Assembly (NCBI GenBank): GCA_022712785.1
Contig: JAFLJX010000022.1
Span: 1 to 15,286, forward strand
DNA from: Mycoplasmatota bacterium
Lineage (GTDB): Bacteria; Bacillota_I; Bacilli_A; Izemoplasmatales; Izemoplasmataceae
Length of the DNA: 15,286 bases
Reading direction: 5' to 3'
The notes beneath the pieces were generated by a model. The model ran no database searches, was not told where the DNA came from, and worked only from the letters and a program-made list of their open reading frames with translations. How positions within the stretch are numbered: position 1 is the first letter of the stretch; the number at the start of each line of letters is the position of its first letter. This document shows, one piece after another, positions 1-5,944 of this stretch. Made by a program: the position numbers and the translations under genes.

Positions 1-79
1 AGATAGAGGTATTATGTTAAACTATTGATGAAGCAGTATATTAAAATAGTATAAAAAAGGTATTACTAAGGAGATAATT

Positions 80-568
80 ATGAAAGTAGAAGCAAACAAA
101 GTAAACGCATTAGTAGTTAAACCAAATCTTGTAGTAACAGTAAGAGATAATGAAGGAAATGATAATGCACTTGTAGTAGCGTACGCAGGAAACTGTAGTT
201 ATGACCCACCAATGATTATGATGGGTATAGTCCCAAGTAGATATTCACATCACATGATAAAAGAAAATGGAAGTTTTGTAGTTCATTTACTGGATGAATC
301 ACAGACAGAACTATATGAATGTTGTGGATCTAAAAGTGGTAGGGATAGTGATAAGTTAAAAGACTATGGAGTTGAGTTAACTGACGGTGTAAAAGTTAAT
401 GCAGGAGTTATTACTAAGTGCCCTGTAGCTATTGAATGTACTGTAGTAGATTCAATAATGACTGGTTCACATGAAATGTTTATTGGTAAAGTAGAATACG
501 TTCATGCTGAAAAGGAATCGCTTCTTGAAGATGGGAAAATTGATTTATCAAAACTTAATTTAATGTAA
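80..568 (+). CDS. Flavin reductase-like FMN-binding split-barrel protein
   Basis: A 162-aa protein of the length usual for single-domain flavin reductase family members, which bind FMN in a split barrel and reduce flavin with NAD(P)H or act as small flavoproteins. Visible family features are the early beta strands (residues about 8-50, with VVAYAGNCSYDPPMIMMGI), the S-x-Y-S-H stretch (53-57) leading to a flavin-contacting helix, ENGSFVVHLL (62-71), and the late GSHEMFIGKVEYV strand (129-141) that usually closes the barrel. The start is set by AAGGAGAT about 7 nt upstream of ATG. A weak -10 (TATAAA, 50-55) lies in front. No signal peptide, so cytoplasmic. It stands alone, so the electron partner cannot be inferred. 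The family call is solid; the substrate is unknown. Confidence 0.85.
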   Translation: MKVEANKVNALVVKPNLVVTVRDNEGNDNALVVAYAGNCSYDPPMIMMGIVPSRYSHHMIKENGSFVVHLLDESQTELYECCGSKSGRDSDKLKDYGVELTDGVKVNAGVITKCPVAIECTVVDSIMTGSHEMFIGKVEYVHAEKESLLEDGKIDLSKLNLM

Positions 569-1107
569 TATAAAGAATTTACATTTTGTGCTAAGGATTG
601 TTGTTTAATAGAATAAAGAGAAATACTGAGACGTTGAAATTAAATAAATTATGATATCTTTTTATTTTGTTTTTCTTTATATAGAAATATTAACTTTTAG
701 CCTTTAATAAAGATGATTTTAGAACACTAAAACTAAATTTATTGAATACTTAAAGAACGAGTAATATATGAGTGGAAGAATATGGAGTTGGTACTTATAT
801 CAAAATGATATTAATGTTTAAGTAAACGATAAAATTTTAATTATTATGGTTCATCGGTATATAAATGTATTAGGAATTAAATTCAGACAAAGAAAAAGAG
901 ATAAAATCTCCATAATGAGTTTTTATCTCTTTTCTTATTACCTTAGTTTTTAAGTGCCTTCTGTTTTTGTTCCTTCTTTGTTTTGGTTATATAATCAAAT
1001 TGCATTCAATTCAGATATGCCATATTTGTTTGAAACGGCCTATCTGCTAGTTTTATTTTCTATCATGGCTATAGTTTTTATCAAGTTTATAAGGAAAACA
1101 AAGATTT
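569..1107. other. Gene-poor spacer with terminator and possible gene remnants
   Basis: About 540 bp without a convincing intact gene. It holds the 894-933 hairpin and two short plus-strand readings that could be debris. One, 846-956, reads MVHRYINVLGIKFRQRKRDK and faintly resembles the early part of IS3-type OrfB transposases. The other, 954-1109, is membrane-protein-like and listed separately. Neither has a ribosome binding site. The rest is AT-rich with nothing I can identify. Confidence 0.5.
894..933 (+). terminator. Intrinsic terminator-like hairpin (possibly bidirectional)
   Basis: A 13-bp perfect stem (AAAAGAGATAAAA at 894-906 with TTTTATCTCTTTT at 921-933) closes a 14-nt loop and ends in a T-rich run. 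The stem is AT-rich, so strength is uncertain. It lies about 330 nt after the flavin reductase gene. The A-rich left arm would also serve transcription from the other strand. Confidence 0.5.
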
Positions 1108-1109
1108 AG
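954..1109 (+). pseudogene. Possible C-terminal remnant of a small membrane protein
   Basis: An open stretch of 51 codons from a GTG to TAG reads as a plausible membrane-protein end: SDMPYLFETAYLLVLFSI, then MAIVFIKFIRKTKI with a basic tail. There is no ribosome binding site and an in-frame stop directly precedes the GTG, so it is more likely the tail of a broken gene than a complete one. It sits immediately before RNA unit 1, the position a preceding cassette gene would occupy. Its pattern (aromatic/polar stretch followed by a hydrophobic helix) loosely recalls the small proteins at 1550 and 4057, but the similarity is too weak to assert homology. Confidence 0.25.
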
Positions 1110-1177
1110 AGGAAAAATCCTCCCCCTAGAAAAGGGAACTATAACCCTTGGTGGGGCTCTTCACTAGGAGTACACGT

Positions 1178-1215
1178 ATACGGGTAAACTTCGGGGACTA
1201 TATTCTCCACCATTT
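1178..1215 (+). repeat. 38-bp core repeat, copy 1
   Basis: Begins ATACGGGTAAAC and ends CTCCACCATTT. All 38 bases are identical to 3529-3566, while the flanking sequence has diverged. Its last part forms the 3' arm of the long-range stem of the putative RNA. It also contains a local hairpin option, GGGGA-CTATAT-TCTCC. Confidence 0.9.
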
Positions 1216-1224
1216 GACACCGTT

Positions 1225-1274
1225 ACCGAGGATTTATTGAGTATTATTATACTTTATATGGATTCTCGGTTTTT
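1225..1274 (+). terminator. Terminator of putative RNA copy 1
   Basis: ACCGAGGAT (1225-1233) pairs with ATTCTCGGT (1262-1270) over 9 bp with one G-T pair, followed by TTTT. An inner hairpin, AGTAT-TATT-ATACT, fills the loop. The same arrangement, with nearly the same outer stem, ends copy 2. Confidence 0.65.
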
Positions 1275-1275
1275 G

Positions 1276-1511
1276 TATACTCAAAAAATGCTTGAAAAGC
1301 TGTATATTTCGATGATATTGAAAATATGCATTCCTTATTGTCTCAAGGGTTTAGTTCAAAACTCGGAAATTGCACATTTAGATTTTTTGGATAAATCGCT
1401 TTTTGAAGTTGCTAGAAGTGGGTTAGAGATGATAAATTTCATCATTTCGAACCTGAAACCAAAATACGTACTATAAATAGTTTTGAGGCAGTAGAGGTAG
1501 TGGGAGAAATG
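1276..1511 (+). repeat. Spacer with conserved GTAGAGG motif, copy 1
   Basis: The spacer between RNA 1 and the first small gene. It shares islands with the matching spacer of unit 2: ATCGCTTTTTGA near 1396, AACCTGAAACC at 1450-1460 followed by AAAATACGTA, and GTAGAGGTAGTGGGAG at 1491-1506. A 79-codon open frame starting at TTG 1237 crosses this spacer, but it begins inside the terminator, lacks a ribosome binding site and is not kept in unit 2, so I do not call it. The GTAGAGG motif sits just before the extended -10 of the gene pair and may be a regulator-binding or unit-boundary sequence. Confidence 0.55.
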
Positions 1512-1520
1512 TGGTATAAT
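1512..1520 (+). promoter_or_regulatory. Extended -10 promoter for the first gene pair
   Basis: TG-G-TATAAT (1512-1520) is a perfect extended -10. The -35 position (about 1492-1497, TAGAGG) does not match TTGACA and lies inside the conserved GTAGAGG motif. This suggests an activator-dependent or extended-10-type promoter. Transcription would start about 20 nt before the AAGGAGG at 1537-1543. Confidence 0.55.
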
Positions 1521-1549
1521 ACTTATAGTTTCTAGGAAGGAGGAATAGT

Positions 1550-1882
1550 ATGAATAGAATAAAAAATAGAGTTTCAAACACTATGATGTTATCTTTGCTT
1601 TTATTTATGATGTTAAGGCAATTACTTTTATATACGAATATTAATATTTTGCAAACATCGAGTTTCACAAACGATATTTCATTTATTTTAATTATCTGCA
1701 TTTTAACTTTATTTATATCCGTAACAGTTATCTATTTACCTATTTTATTCATAACAAAAGTAAGTATTAATTTACCTACTTTGAGATTAAATATTCCTTG
1801 TCAAAGAATACTAATTTACAATTATCAAAGATTAACTGATAATCATAATATTTATCAGTTATACAATGTTGTTCGTTGCTAA
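1550..1882 (+). CDS. Small two-helix membrane protein, first copy of duplicated unit
   Basis: A 110-aa protein I do not recognise. The start is firm: AAGGAGG ends 6 nt before ATG. It has a basic N-terminus (MNRIKNR), a hydrophobic segment at about 11-28, a polar turn (about 29-42), a long second hydrophobic segment (43-69, containing YLPILFITK) and a cytoplasm-like, Tyr/Asn-rich tail of 40 residues ending VVRC. The gene at 4057 encodes the same layout: two membrane segments, a LP-[IV]-LF motif in the second, and a final Val-Ile-Arg-Cys. Both precede a large three-helix protein by about 50 nt, so the two proteins probably work together, perhaps as a membrane complex or partner pair. Function is unknown. 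Confidence 0.65.
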   Translation: MNRIKNRVSNTMMLSLLLFMMLRQLLLYTNINILQTSSFTNDISFILIICILTLFISVTVIYLPILFITKVSINLPTLRLNIPCQRILIYNYQRLTDNHNIYQLYNVVRC

Positions 1883-1930
1883 AATTTGCTTGTTTAACTA
1901 CAAATAAAAAATAACAACGAAAGGGAAAAA

Positions 1931-3322
1931 ATGAAAACATTAAATATTTATACATTTATAACAATGTTTATATTATATGCGTTAACATTCGCAATGGAAC
2001 CATTAAGAGTTGAGAGCATATATATAAGAAATGTCTCATTATTTATTATTATAGGTGTTTTTGCCTATGGAGTTATAAATCAAATTGCAAAGTTTACTAT
2101 TGAGTCTATGAATTTAAAAGGAATTAAAGAAACTTTAGTTTACAGTTTGAAAGTCCTTGTTTTTGCTACAATTTTATTGCTTACGAGCACATTACAAATC
2201 AACTTTATGCAGTATAAAAATATACCTATCTCAAAAGGATGCTCGTTTTACGATGCATACGAGAATCCTATTTATGAGAATCAATTCAATACTGGTTGCG
2301 CAAATATCGAGTATATTGTAAAAACTAAGGATTATTTAGAGTTCAATATTGAGGAGTCATACTCTTTTATTAGTAGAGTGCCATTTAGATTTGATCAAGA
2401 AGATAATGAGTCATATGAAAATGTATTTCTTGTTAATAAGTCTTTAATAACGACAAAAATCACATATGATGATGAACATAAAATTCTTGAGTCTGAAGTA
2501 ATTAGAACTTCTTTGTTTACTGCAGATGCAGATGTTCGTGGAAGTAGTTTCTACAGCACAATCCGTACAATTACAAAAAATTCATATGGAGAACAGTTCG
2601 AACAAGTTATTCAAAAAGGATATGTAGTCTTTGAAAGTAACACATCGGATACGTATATACTTGAACATGCTGATTTGTCTGATGTTGAATATTCTACAAT
2701 TCGATATTATCAAGTTGATCTAAATGGTAACTCATATGAAATTTATAAAGAATATACCAAGGATGATGAACTTGTTACTGATCTTTATGTTACGGTAACT
2801 GAGGAAAGAGATAGTTATACTGTAAGAGAAGTAAATAGTATTGTGGATCGTGTAGTTACAACGAAATATACGAAAGAAGGTGAGCAAGTACTTGCTGGAA
2901 ATGCGATTGAATTTGAAGATGAATTAACGAAAATCTCCAAAATATACTCTTTGCATAACGAGTACGGGATGATAATCATTGATTCGAGGTCAAGTATAGG
3001 AATTAACGAATTTAACTTTATAAGCACTAGTAACAGGAATTACTATGTTCGAAAATTTGAATATACTTATACGAATAGCACATATACAGATTATTATTAC
3101 TATGAGTTTCATGAAACAGATAATGGTCTATATTTAGAAGTGCTAGATTTTAATGATATTTCACTATATGATTACTTGTTTAATAAGGATTATTATGATA
3201 AATATTATAATCAACCTGGACATTTTAAAGGTAGTTATCTTAATCAAGAAGCAACTTCAATATTCGATATATCTTATGACTTTGAAGATTTAATATATAC
3301 AGAACCAATTTATATTGACTAA
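1931..3322 (+). CDS. Three-helix membrane-anchored protein with large ectodomain, first copy
   Basis: A 463-aa protein of no family I recognise. AAAGGG lies about 6 nt before ATG. Hydrophobic segments at about 7-22, 33-52 and 69-90 are followed by roughly 370 residues rich in Tyr, Asp, Glu, Ser and Thr, predicted outside the membrane. Cys104 (GCSFYDAYENP) and Cys123 (NTGCAN) are the only cysteines and have the same C-x18-C spacing as the paralogue at 4446. The C-terminus IFDISYDFEDLIYTEPIY resembles that paralogue's FAISIDY...DEQPIF. Many alternating beta-like stretches suggest a beta-rich ectodomain. It is co-transcribed with the small membrane protein at 1550. A sensor, surface adhesin or immunity-type membrane protein are possibilities, none supported by a motif. 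Confidence 0.7.
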   Translation: MKTLNIYTFITMFILYALTFAMEPLRVESIYIRNVSLFIIIGVFAYGVINQIAKFTIESMNLKGIKETLVYSLKVLVFATILLLTSTLQINFMQYKNIPISKGCSFYDAYENPIYENQFNTGCANIEYIVKTKDYLEFNIEESYSFISRVPFRFDQEDNESYENVFLVNKSLITTKITYDDEHKILESEVIRTSLFTADADVRGSSFYSTIRTITKNSYGEQFEQVIQKGYVVFESNTSDTYILEHADLSDVEYSTIRYYQVDLNGNSYEIYKEYTKDDELVTDLYVTVTEERDSYTVREVNSIVDRVVTTKYTKEGEQVLAGNAIEFEDELTKISKIYSLHNEYGMIIIDSRSSIGINEFNFISTSNRNYYVRKFEYTYTNSTYTDYYYYEFHETDNGLYLEVLDFNDISLYDYLFNKDYYDKYYNQPGHFKGSYLNQEATSIFDISYDFEDLIYTEPIYID

Positions 3323-3350
3323 TAAAACCACACTTGAATACACAATCATG

Positions 3351-3406
3351 AACTGCACTACATACTTGGACATAGGAAACTATAAAAGAGGAATGGTGCA
3401 GTTTTT
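3351..3406 (+). terminator. Terminator-like structure after first gene pair
   Basis: AACTGCAC (3351-3358) pairs with GTGCAGTT (3396-3403) over 8 bp and is followed by a T run (3402-3406). The loop is long, about 37 nt, so the hairpin is less compact than a standard terminator. It lies 28 nt after the stop codon at 3322. Confidence 0.5.
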
Positions 3407-3418
3407 AGCGACAAAATG

Positions 3419-3424
3419 TATAAT
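3419..3424 (+). promoter_or_regulatory. Possible -10 for putative RNA copy 2
   Basis: TATAAT at 3419-3424, in the context AAAATGTATAAT. The matching -35 window (3396-3401, GTGCAG) is poor and overlaps the preceding hairpin. If used, the RNA would begin near 3431. Confidence 0.3.
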
Positions 3425-3528
3425 AAATATCAAGAGCGTGTAAAAAACACGTAAAAAGTGGGGGTCTAGATTTTTGGTATATATTCCCGTGGTGGAGATA
3501 CTCCACCACCACAAGTATCCGCTTCCAG

Positions 3529-3566
3529 ATACGGGTAAACTTCGGGGACTATATTCTCCACCATTT
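3529..3566 (+). repeat. 38-bp core repeat, copy 2
   Basis: Identical over all 38 bases to 1178-1215. The conservation stops sharply at the base before ATACGGG (T in copy 1, G in copy 2) and after ATTT (GACACCG in copy 1, CGCCCCG in copy 2). Given how diverged the neighbouring proteins are, this identity implies strong constraint or recent copying. Confidence 0.9.
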
Positions 3567-3576
3567 CGCCCCGTAT

Positions 3577-3622
3577 ACCGAGAATTTAGTAGTTTCCCTT
3601 ACTGCGATATTCTCGGTTTTTT
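3577..3622 (+). terminator. Terminator of putative RNA copy 2
   Basis: ACCGAGAAT (3577-3585) pairs perfectly with ATTCTCGGT (3609-3617), followed by a 6-T run (3617-3622). An inner TAGTA/TACTG helix fills part of the loop. It matches the copy 1 terminator in position relative to the 38-bp core. Confidence 0.7.
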
Positions 3623-3662
3623 GATATTTTAAAAGCATCGCTTTTTGAGCACTTCTCACCCC

Positions 3663-3699
3663 AAAAAACCCCGTAAAACATGTTTTCTAAGGGTTTTTT
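3663..3699 (+). terminator. Second, bidirectional-looking terminator hairpin
   Basis: AAAAAACCC (3663-3671) pairs with GGGTTTTTT (3691-3699), with an inner self-complementary AAAACATGTTTT (3675-3686). The A-run/T-run symmetry means it could stop transcription on either strand. It is present only in unit 2, inserted within the spacer that follows RNA copy 2. Confidence 0.55.
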
Positions 3700-4056
3700 C
3701 TTGCATGGGAAGTGGGGTCGAAGCGCAAAATGAAGCCAATTTCAACCTGAAACCAAATATGTATCATGATTTCATTTTTAAGGTAGTAGAGGGAATATGG
3801 GGTATATTTATTCTACTTTGATATATAATTTGCTTTTAATTCAATAAACAACAAATCGATGCTTTAGATTGGATAATTGACATTATGGTAATCCAAATCT
3901 ATTATAAGAGTTAGTATCCTTTTATTGATGAAATGCTTTTCAAACTTTATTAAATGATCAATTTGATATATAATAGTAACAGAAACAATTATATTATCTT
4001 ATTCGATTACAATTATAAGAAATTAATACATGAATGAAATTTAAAGGGGTGAGGAT
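3700..4056 (+). repeat. Spacer with conserved GTAGAGG motif, copy 2
   Basis: Contains AACCTGAAACCAAATATGTA (3744-3763) and GTAGAGG (3786-3792) followed by GAATATGGGG. These correspond to 1450-1506 in unit 1. Downstream, 3805-4040 has diverged and is AT-rich with no clear gene. The extended -10 of unit 1 is not obvious here; TGATATATAATAG near 3963-3975 offers a TATAAT-like alternative. The second small gene's ribosome binding site ends this stretch. Confidence 0.5.
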
Positions 4057-4395
4057 ATGAAAGAAAATAGATTGTTATACTTATCAATTTCAGTAATGTT
4101 TTTATCCTTGCTTATTTTTCAGTTAATTCATTTCATTCAAATAGACAGAGTGTATATTAGTGCATTTGATTATCAATCTTTATGGTATGTTCCATATACT
4201 TTGGGTTTACTAATTGCTGCTACTTTAATAATTTATGTGTTACCAGTTTTGTTTGTAGTTGAAGTTCTTTTATTGTTTATAATATTTAGGAGAACCTATC
4301 ATTTCATTTTAATTAGAAAAAGCTTAAAGAATTTTTATGTATCATTTATTCAGATAGAATCTGTTTTTTTCAAGTTACAGGTTATCCGTTGTTGA
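4057..4395 (+). CDS. Small two-helix membrane protein, second copy of duplicated unit
   Basis: A 112-aa protein, unrecognised, equivalent to the one at 1550. AAAGGGGTGAGG precedes the ATG. Hydrophobic segment 1 is about 7-26 (LYLSISVMFLSLLIFQLI). A short aromatic turn follows (30-45), then a long hydrophobic segment 2 (about 46-78, with VLPVLFVVEV), a basic stretch (RRTYHFILIRKSLK) and a tail ending QVIRC. The match to the first copy is in layout, the LP-[IV]-LF motif and the terminal Val-x-Arg-Cys rather than in high identity. Its stop is TGA, showing the standard stop assignment. About 50 nt separates it from the large partner gene, so the two are probably one operon. Confidence 0.65.
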   Translation: MKENRLLYLSISVMFLSLLIFQLIHFIQIDRVYISAFDYQSLWYVPYTLGLLIAATLIIYVLPVLFVVEVLLLFIIFRRTYHFILIRKSLKNFYVSFIQIESVFFKLQVIRC

Positions 4396-4445
4396 TTTCA
4401 TTGTTTTTATAGAACATCTTAAAAGCAATGAAAGGAGATTAGAAT

Positions 4446-5915
4446 ATTAAAAGATTATTATATATGTTTTTTACATGGTTATTATTATTGTTGGGTACAA
4501 TAGGTACCTGGTTTTTACCAAAGTATAATCAATTATTTTTTATAACAAAACATACACTTACATTTGTAACTTTGGGGTTACTTGTTGTGTTTATCATTAT
4601 AATGATTTATAAGAAGATACGACATAGCAATCAAATTGTATTTTCTAGAAAGAAAGTGAACATACTTCAATTATCAACAGCATTTACCATTGGGGTATTG
4701 CTAGTTATCATAGCTTTTCAGCAGAATAATTACATTGATGAATGGGAGACACCTCCGGTTCAAATGTGTTATTATTATGATGAATACGGTAATTACATTC
4801 ATGGATCTAGGATGAGTTATAATTGTCCCACACCAAATATAATACAAGACGATGGAAGTATCTTGATTATGGAGTTTGAATATCACTTTATAGGCGAAAG
4901 AGATGATAGATATAGTGGAGGTTCAAGTGTTATTGGTGGTTTCCCATATACTCGTGTTGATGATGGTTTTGCAATGGTTAGAGTGGAGTTGCATTATAGT
5001 GAAAATGGTGTTATTGAATATCAAAGATATCAAGAAGTTATAAATTACATTCAGTTAGCATATTCAAGAGATGAATCTATTTTAAAATGGGACAACCAAT
5101 TTACTATTGAGAATGAATTGAAAGTAACTAATTATTTTGAATTTGAAATGGTTACTGATTATTTAAATGGGGAAATTATACAATCAAAAAACGAGTACAT
5201 TTTGCGTGATCAAATTGGTGAGTTTTCAAACTTAGAAGATTACATGTATTACGATTTTGATGAAAGTGAGCCAACTTATGATTCAGTATTAAGAGTTTAT
5301 TACGAAGAAGAAGATAATAAAATAATATATCAAGTTTATATAGATCAACCATATCGAGATTTAATTGGAGAAACTGTAGCATATGAAGGAGTTGTATCTA
5401 AAATTGGAAATGAAATTAATTTTGATTTTCGATGGACAGATGAGCAACTGAATCCTAATATTGAGCCTTTTAGAGAGATAAGTGACGTATATTTGATAGT
5501 AGACGATAAAATCTCGAATCGTATAAAGACTAGAATGGGCTACTATTATGATTATTCTTATGAATATATTGAAGAATTTGGAATCAATGTTACTTTGGGA
5601 GAAGTGATTACTTCAGAATTTGTTAATAGCACTAGTTCTGGGTATCACTCAGACCTTATTAAATACAACAATTCCTATTATTTTAATGGTAAATATCAGC
5701 AATATGTTATATCCCAACAAGAATATGGATTTCTTCTAAGGCAATATTATAATGATGGCGTTAAGTCAGACGAGAAACCATACGTAGACTCTGGTGAACT
5801 AGAATCTTTTGCTATTTCGATAGATTATAGAATTTTACGCTCACAAGATCTATTTTATGATGAGCAGCCAATTTTTTCAGTTAATCCCATAATTAAATAT
5901 TTCTTGATTCATTAA
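4446..5915 (+). CDS. Three-helix membrane-anchored protein with large ectodomain, second copy, probable ATT start
   Basis: Paralogue of the 1931 product; 489 aa if started at ATT 4446. AAAGGAG (4431-4437) lies 8 nt before that ATT and 26 nt before the first ATG (4464), too far for normal initiation. Starting at ATT gives (M)KRLLYMFFTW, which lines up with MKTLNIYTFIT of the first copy and supplies the basic residues expected before a membrane segment. An upstream in-frame TAG at 4440 prevents further extension. Counting from ATT, membrane segments are at about 5-24, 36-55 and 75-91. Cys108 (QMCYYYDEYGN) and Cys127 (YNCPTP) are the only cysteines, spaced C-x18-C as in copy 1. About 360 acidic, Tyr-rich residues follow. 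Function unknown. Confidence 0.68.
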   Translation: MKRLLYMFFTWLLLLLGTIGTWFLPKYNQLFFITKHTLTFVTLGLLVVFIIIMIYKKIRHSNQIVFSRKKVNILQLSTAFTIGVLLVIIAFQQNNYIDEWETPPVQMCYYYDEYGNYIHGSRMSYNCPTPNIIQDDGSILIMEFEYHFIGERDDRYSGGSSVIGGFPYTRVDDGFAMVRVELHYSENGVIEYQRYQEVINYIQLAYSRDESILKWDNQFTIENELKVTNYFEFEMVTDYLNGEIIQSKNEYILRDQIGEFSNLEDYMYYDFDESEPTYDSVLRVYYEEEDNKIIYQVYIDQPYRDLIGETVAYEGVVSKIGNEINFDFRWTDEQLNPNIEPFREISDVYLIVDDKISNRIKTRMGYYYDYSYEYIEEFGINVTLGEVITSEFVNSTSSGYHSDLIKYNNSYYFNGKYQQYVISQQEYGFLLRQYYNDGVKSDEKPYVDSGELESFAISIDYRILRSQDLFYDEQPIFSVNPIIKYFLIH

Positions 5916-5918
5916 ACT

Positions 5919-5944
5919 AGAGGTGCTATTATGGCACCTCTTTA
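5919..5944 (+). terminator. Intrinsic terminator of second gene pair
   Basis: AGAGGTGC (5919-5926) pairs perfectly with GCACCTCT (5934-5941) around a 7-nt loop, followed by a short T/A-rich run. It begins 4 nt after the stop codon of the large gene. Confidence 0.7.

Larger units (their letters stand above)
1108..1275 (+). ncRNA. Putative structured RNA, copy 1, ending in a terminator
   Basis: This block shares its core with 3431-3622. Visible structure: hairpin GAGGA-AAAA-TCCTC (1109-1122); hairpin AAGGG/CCCTT (1132-1149); a long-range stem TGGTGGGG (1149-1156) with CTCCACCA (1205-1212) enclosing most of the core; and a terminator at 1225-1274. The 38 bases at 1178-1215 are identical in copy 2. 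In the long-range stem one pair is G-T here and A-T in copy 2, so pairing is kept. No open reading frame explains the conservation. The 5' end is not established; TATAGT at 1070-1075 could be a -10 but has no good -35. I do not recognise the class. Alternative: a DNA-level site, such as a recombination or cassette boundary. Confidence 0.45.
3431..3622 (+). ncRNA. Putative structured RNA, copy 2, ending in a terminator
   Basis: Homologous to 1108-1275 in its core. Visible elements: hairpin CGTGT-AAAAA-ACACG (3437-3451); long-range stem TGGTGGAGA (3490-3498) with TCTCCACCA (3555-3563); hairpin GTATC/GATAC (3515-3532); and the terminator at 3577-3622. Two pairings compete with these. GGTGG (3491-3495) can instead pair with CCACC (3503-3507). 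ATACGGG (3529-3535) can pair with CCCGTAT (3570-3576), crossing the main stem as a pseudoknot or alternative fold. This arrangement is switch-like, though the next gene is 430 nt downstream with no clear read-through logic. The class is unknown; a DNA recombination site is the main alternative. Confidence 0.45.

Noticed and set aside
1178..1215. Core ending TCTCCACCATTT as a tmRNA or tRNA 3' end (phage attachment site)
   Set aside because: The CCA-like end is suggestive, but no T-arm (GGTTCGAAT-type loop) precedes it and no tRNA or tmRNA 5' half fits. Both copies also continue into the same terminator.
1237..1476. 79-codon plus-strand open frame after RNA copy 1
   Set aside because: It starts at TTG within the terminator hairpin, lacks a ribosome binding site and is not preserved in the equivalent spacer of unit 2.
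1108..3622. Integron attC sites separating cassettes
   Set aside because: The R' and R'' core sites (RYYYAAC...GTTRRRY) are not found in a matching arrangement, there is no integrase in the window, and the units carry two genes each.
4381..4395. TGA read as tryptophan (Mycoplasma code)
   Set aside because: TGA ends the small protein exactly at the conserved Arg-Cys terminus, where the paralogue ends with TAA, and Trp is encoded by TGG throughout.
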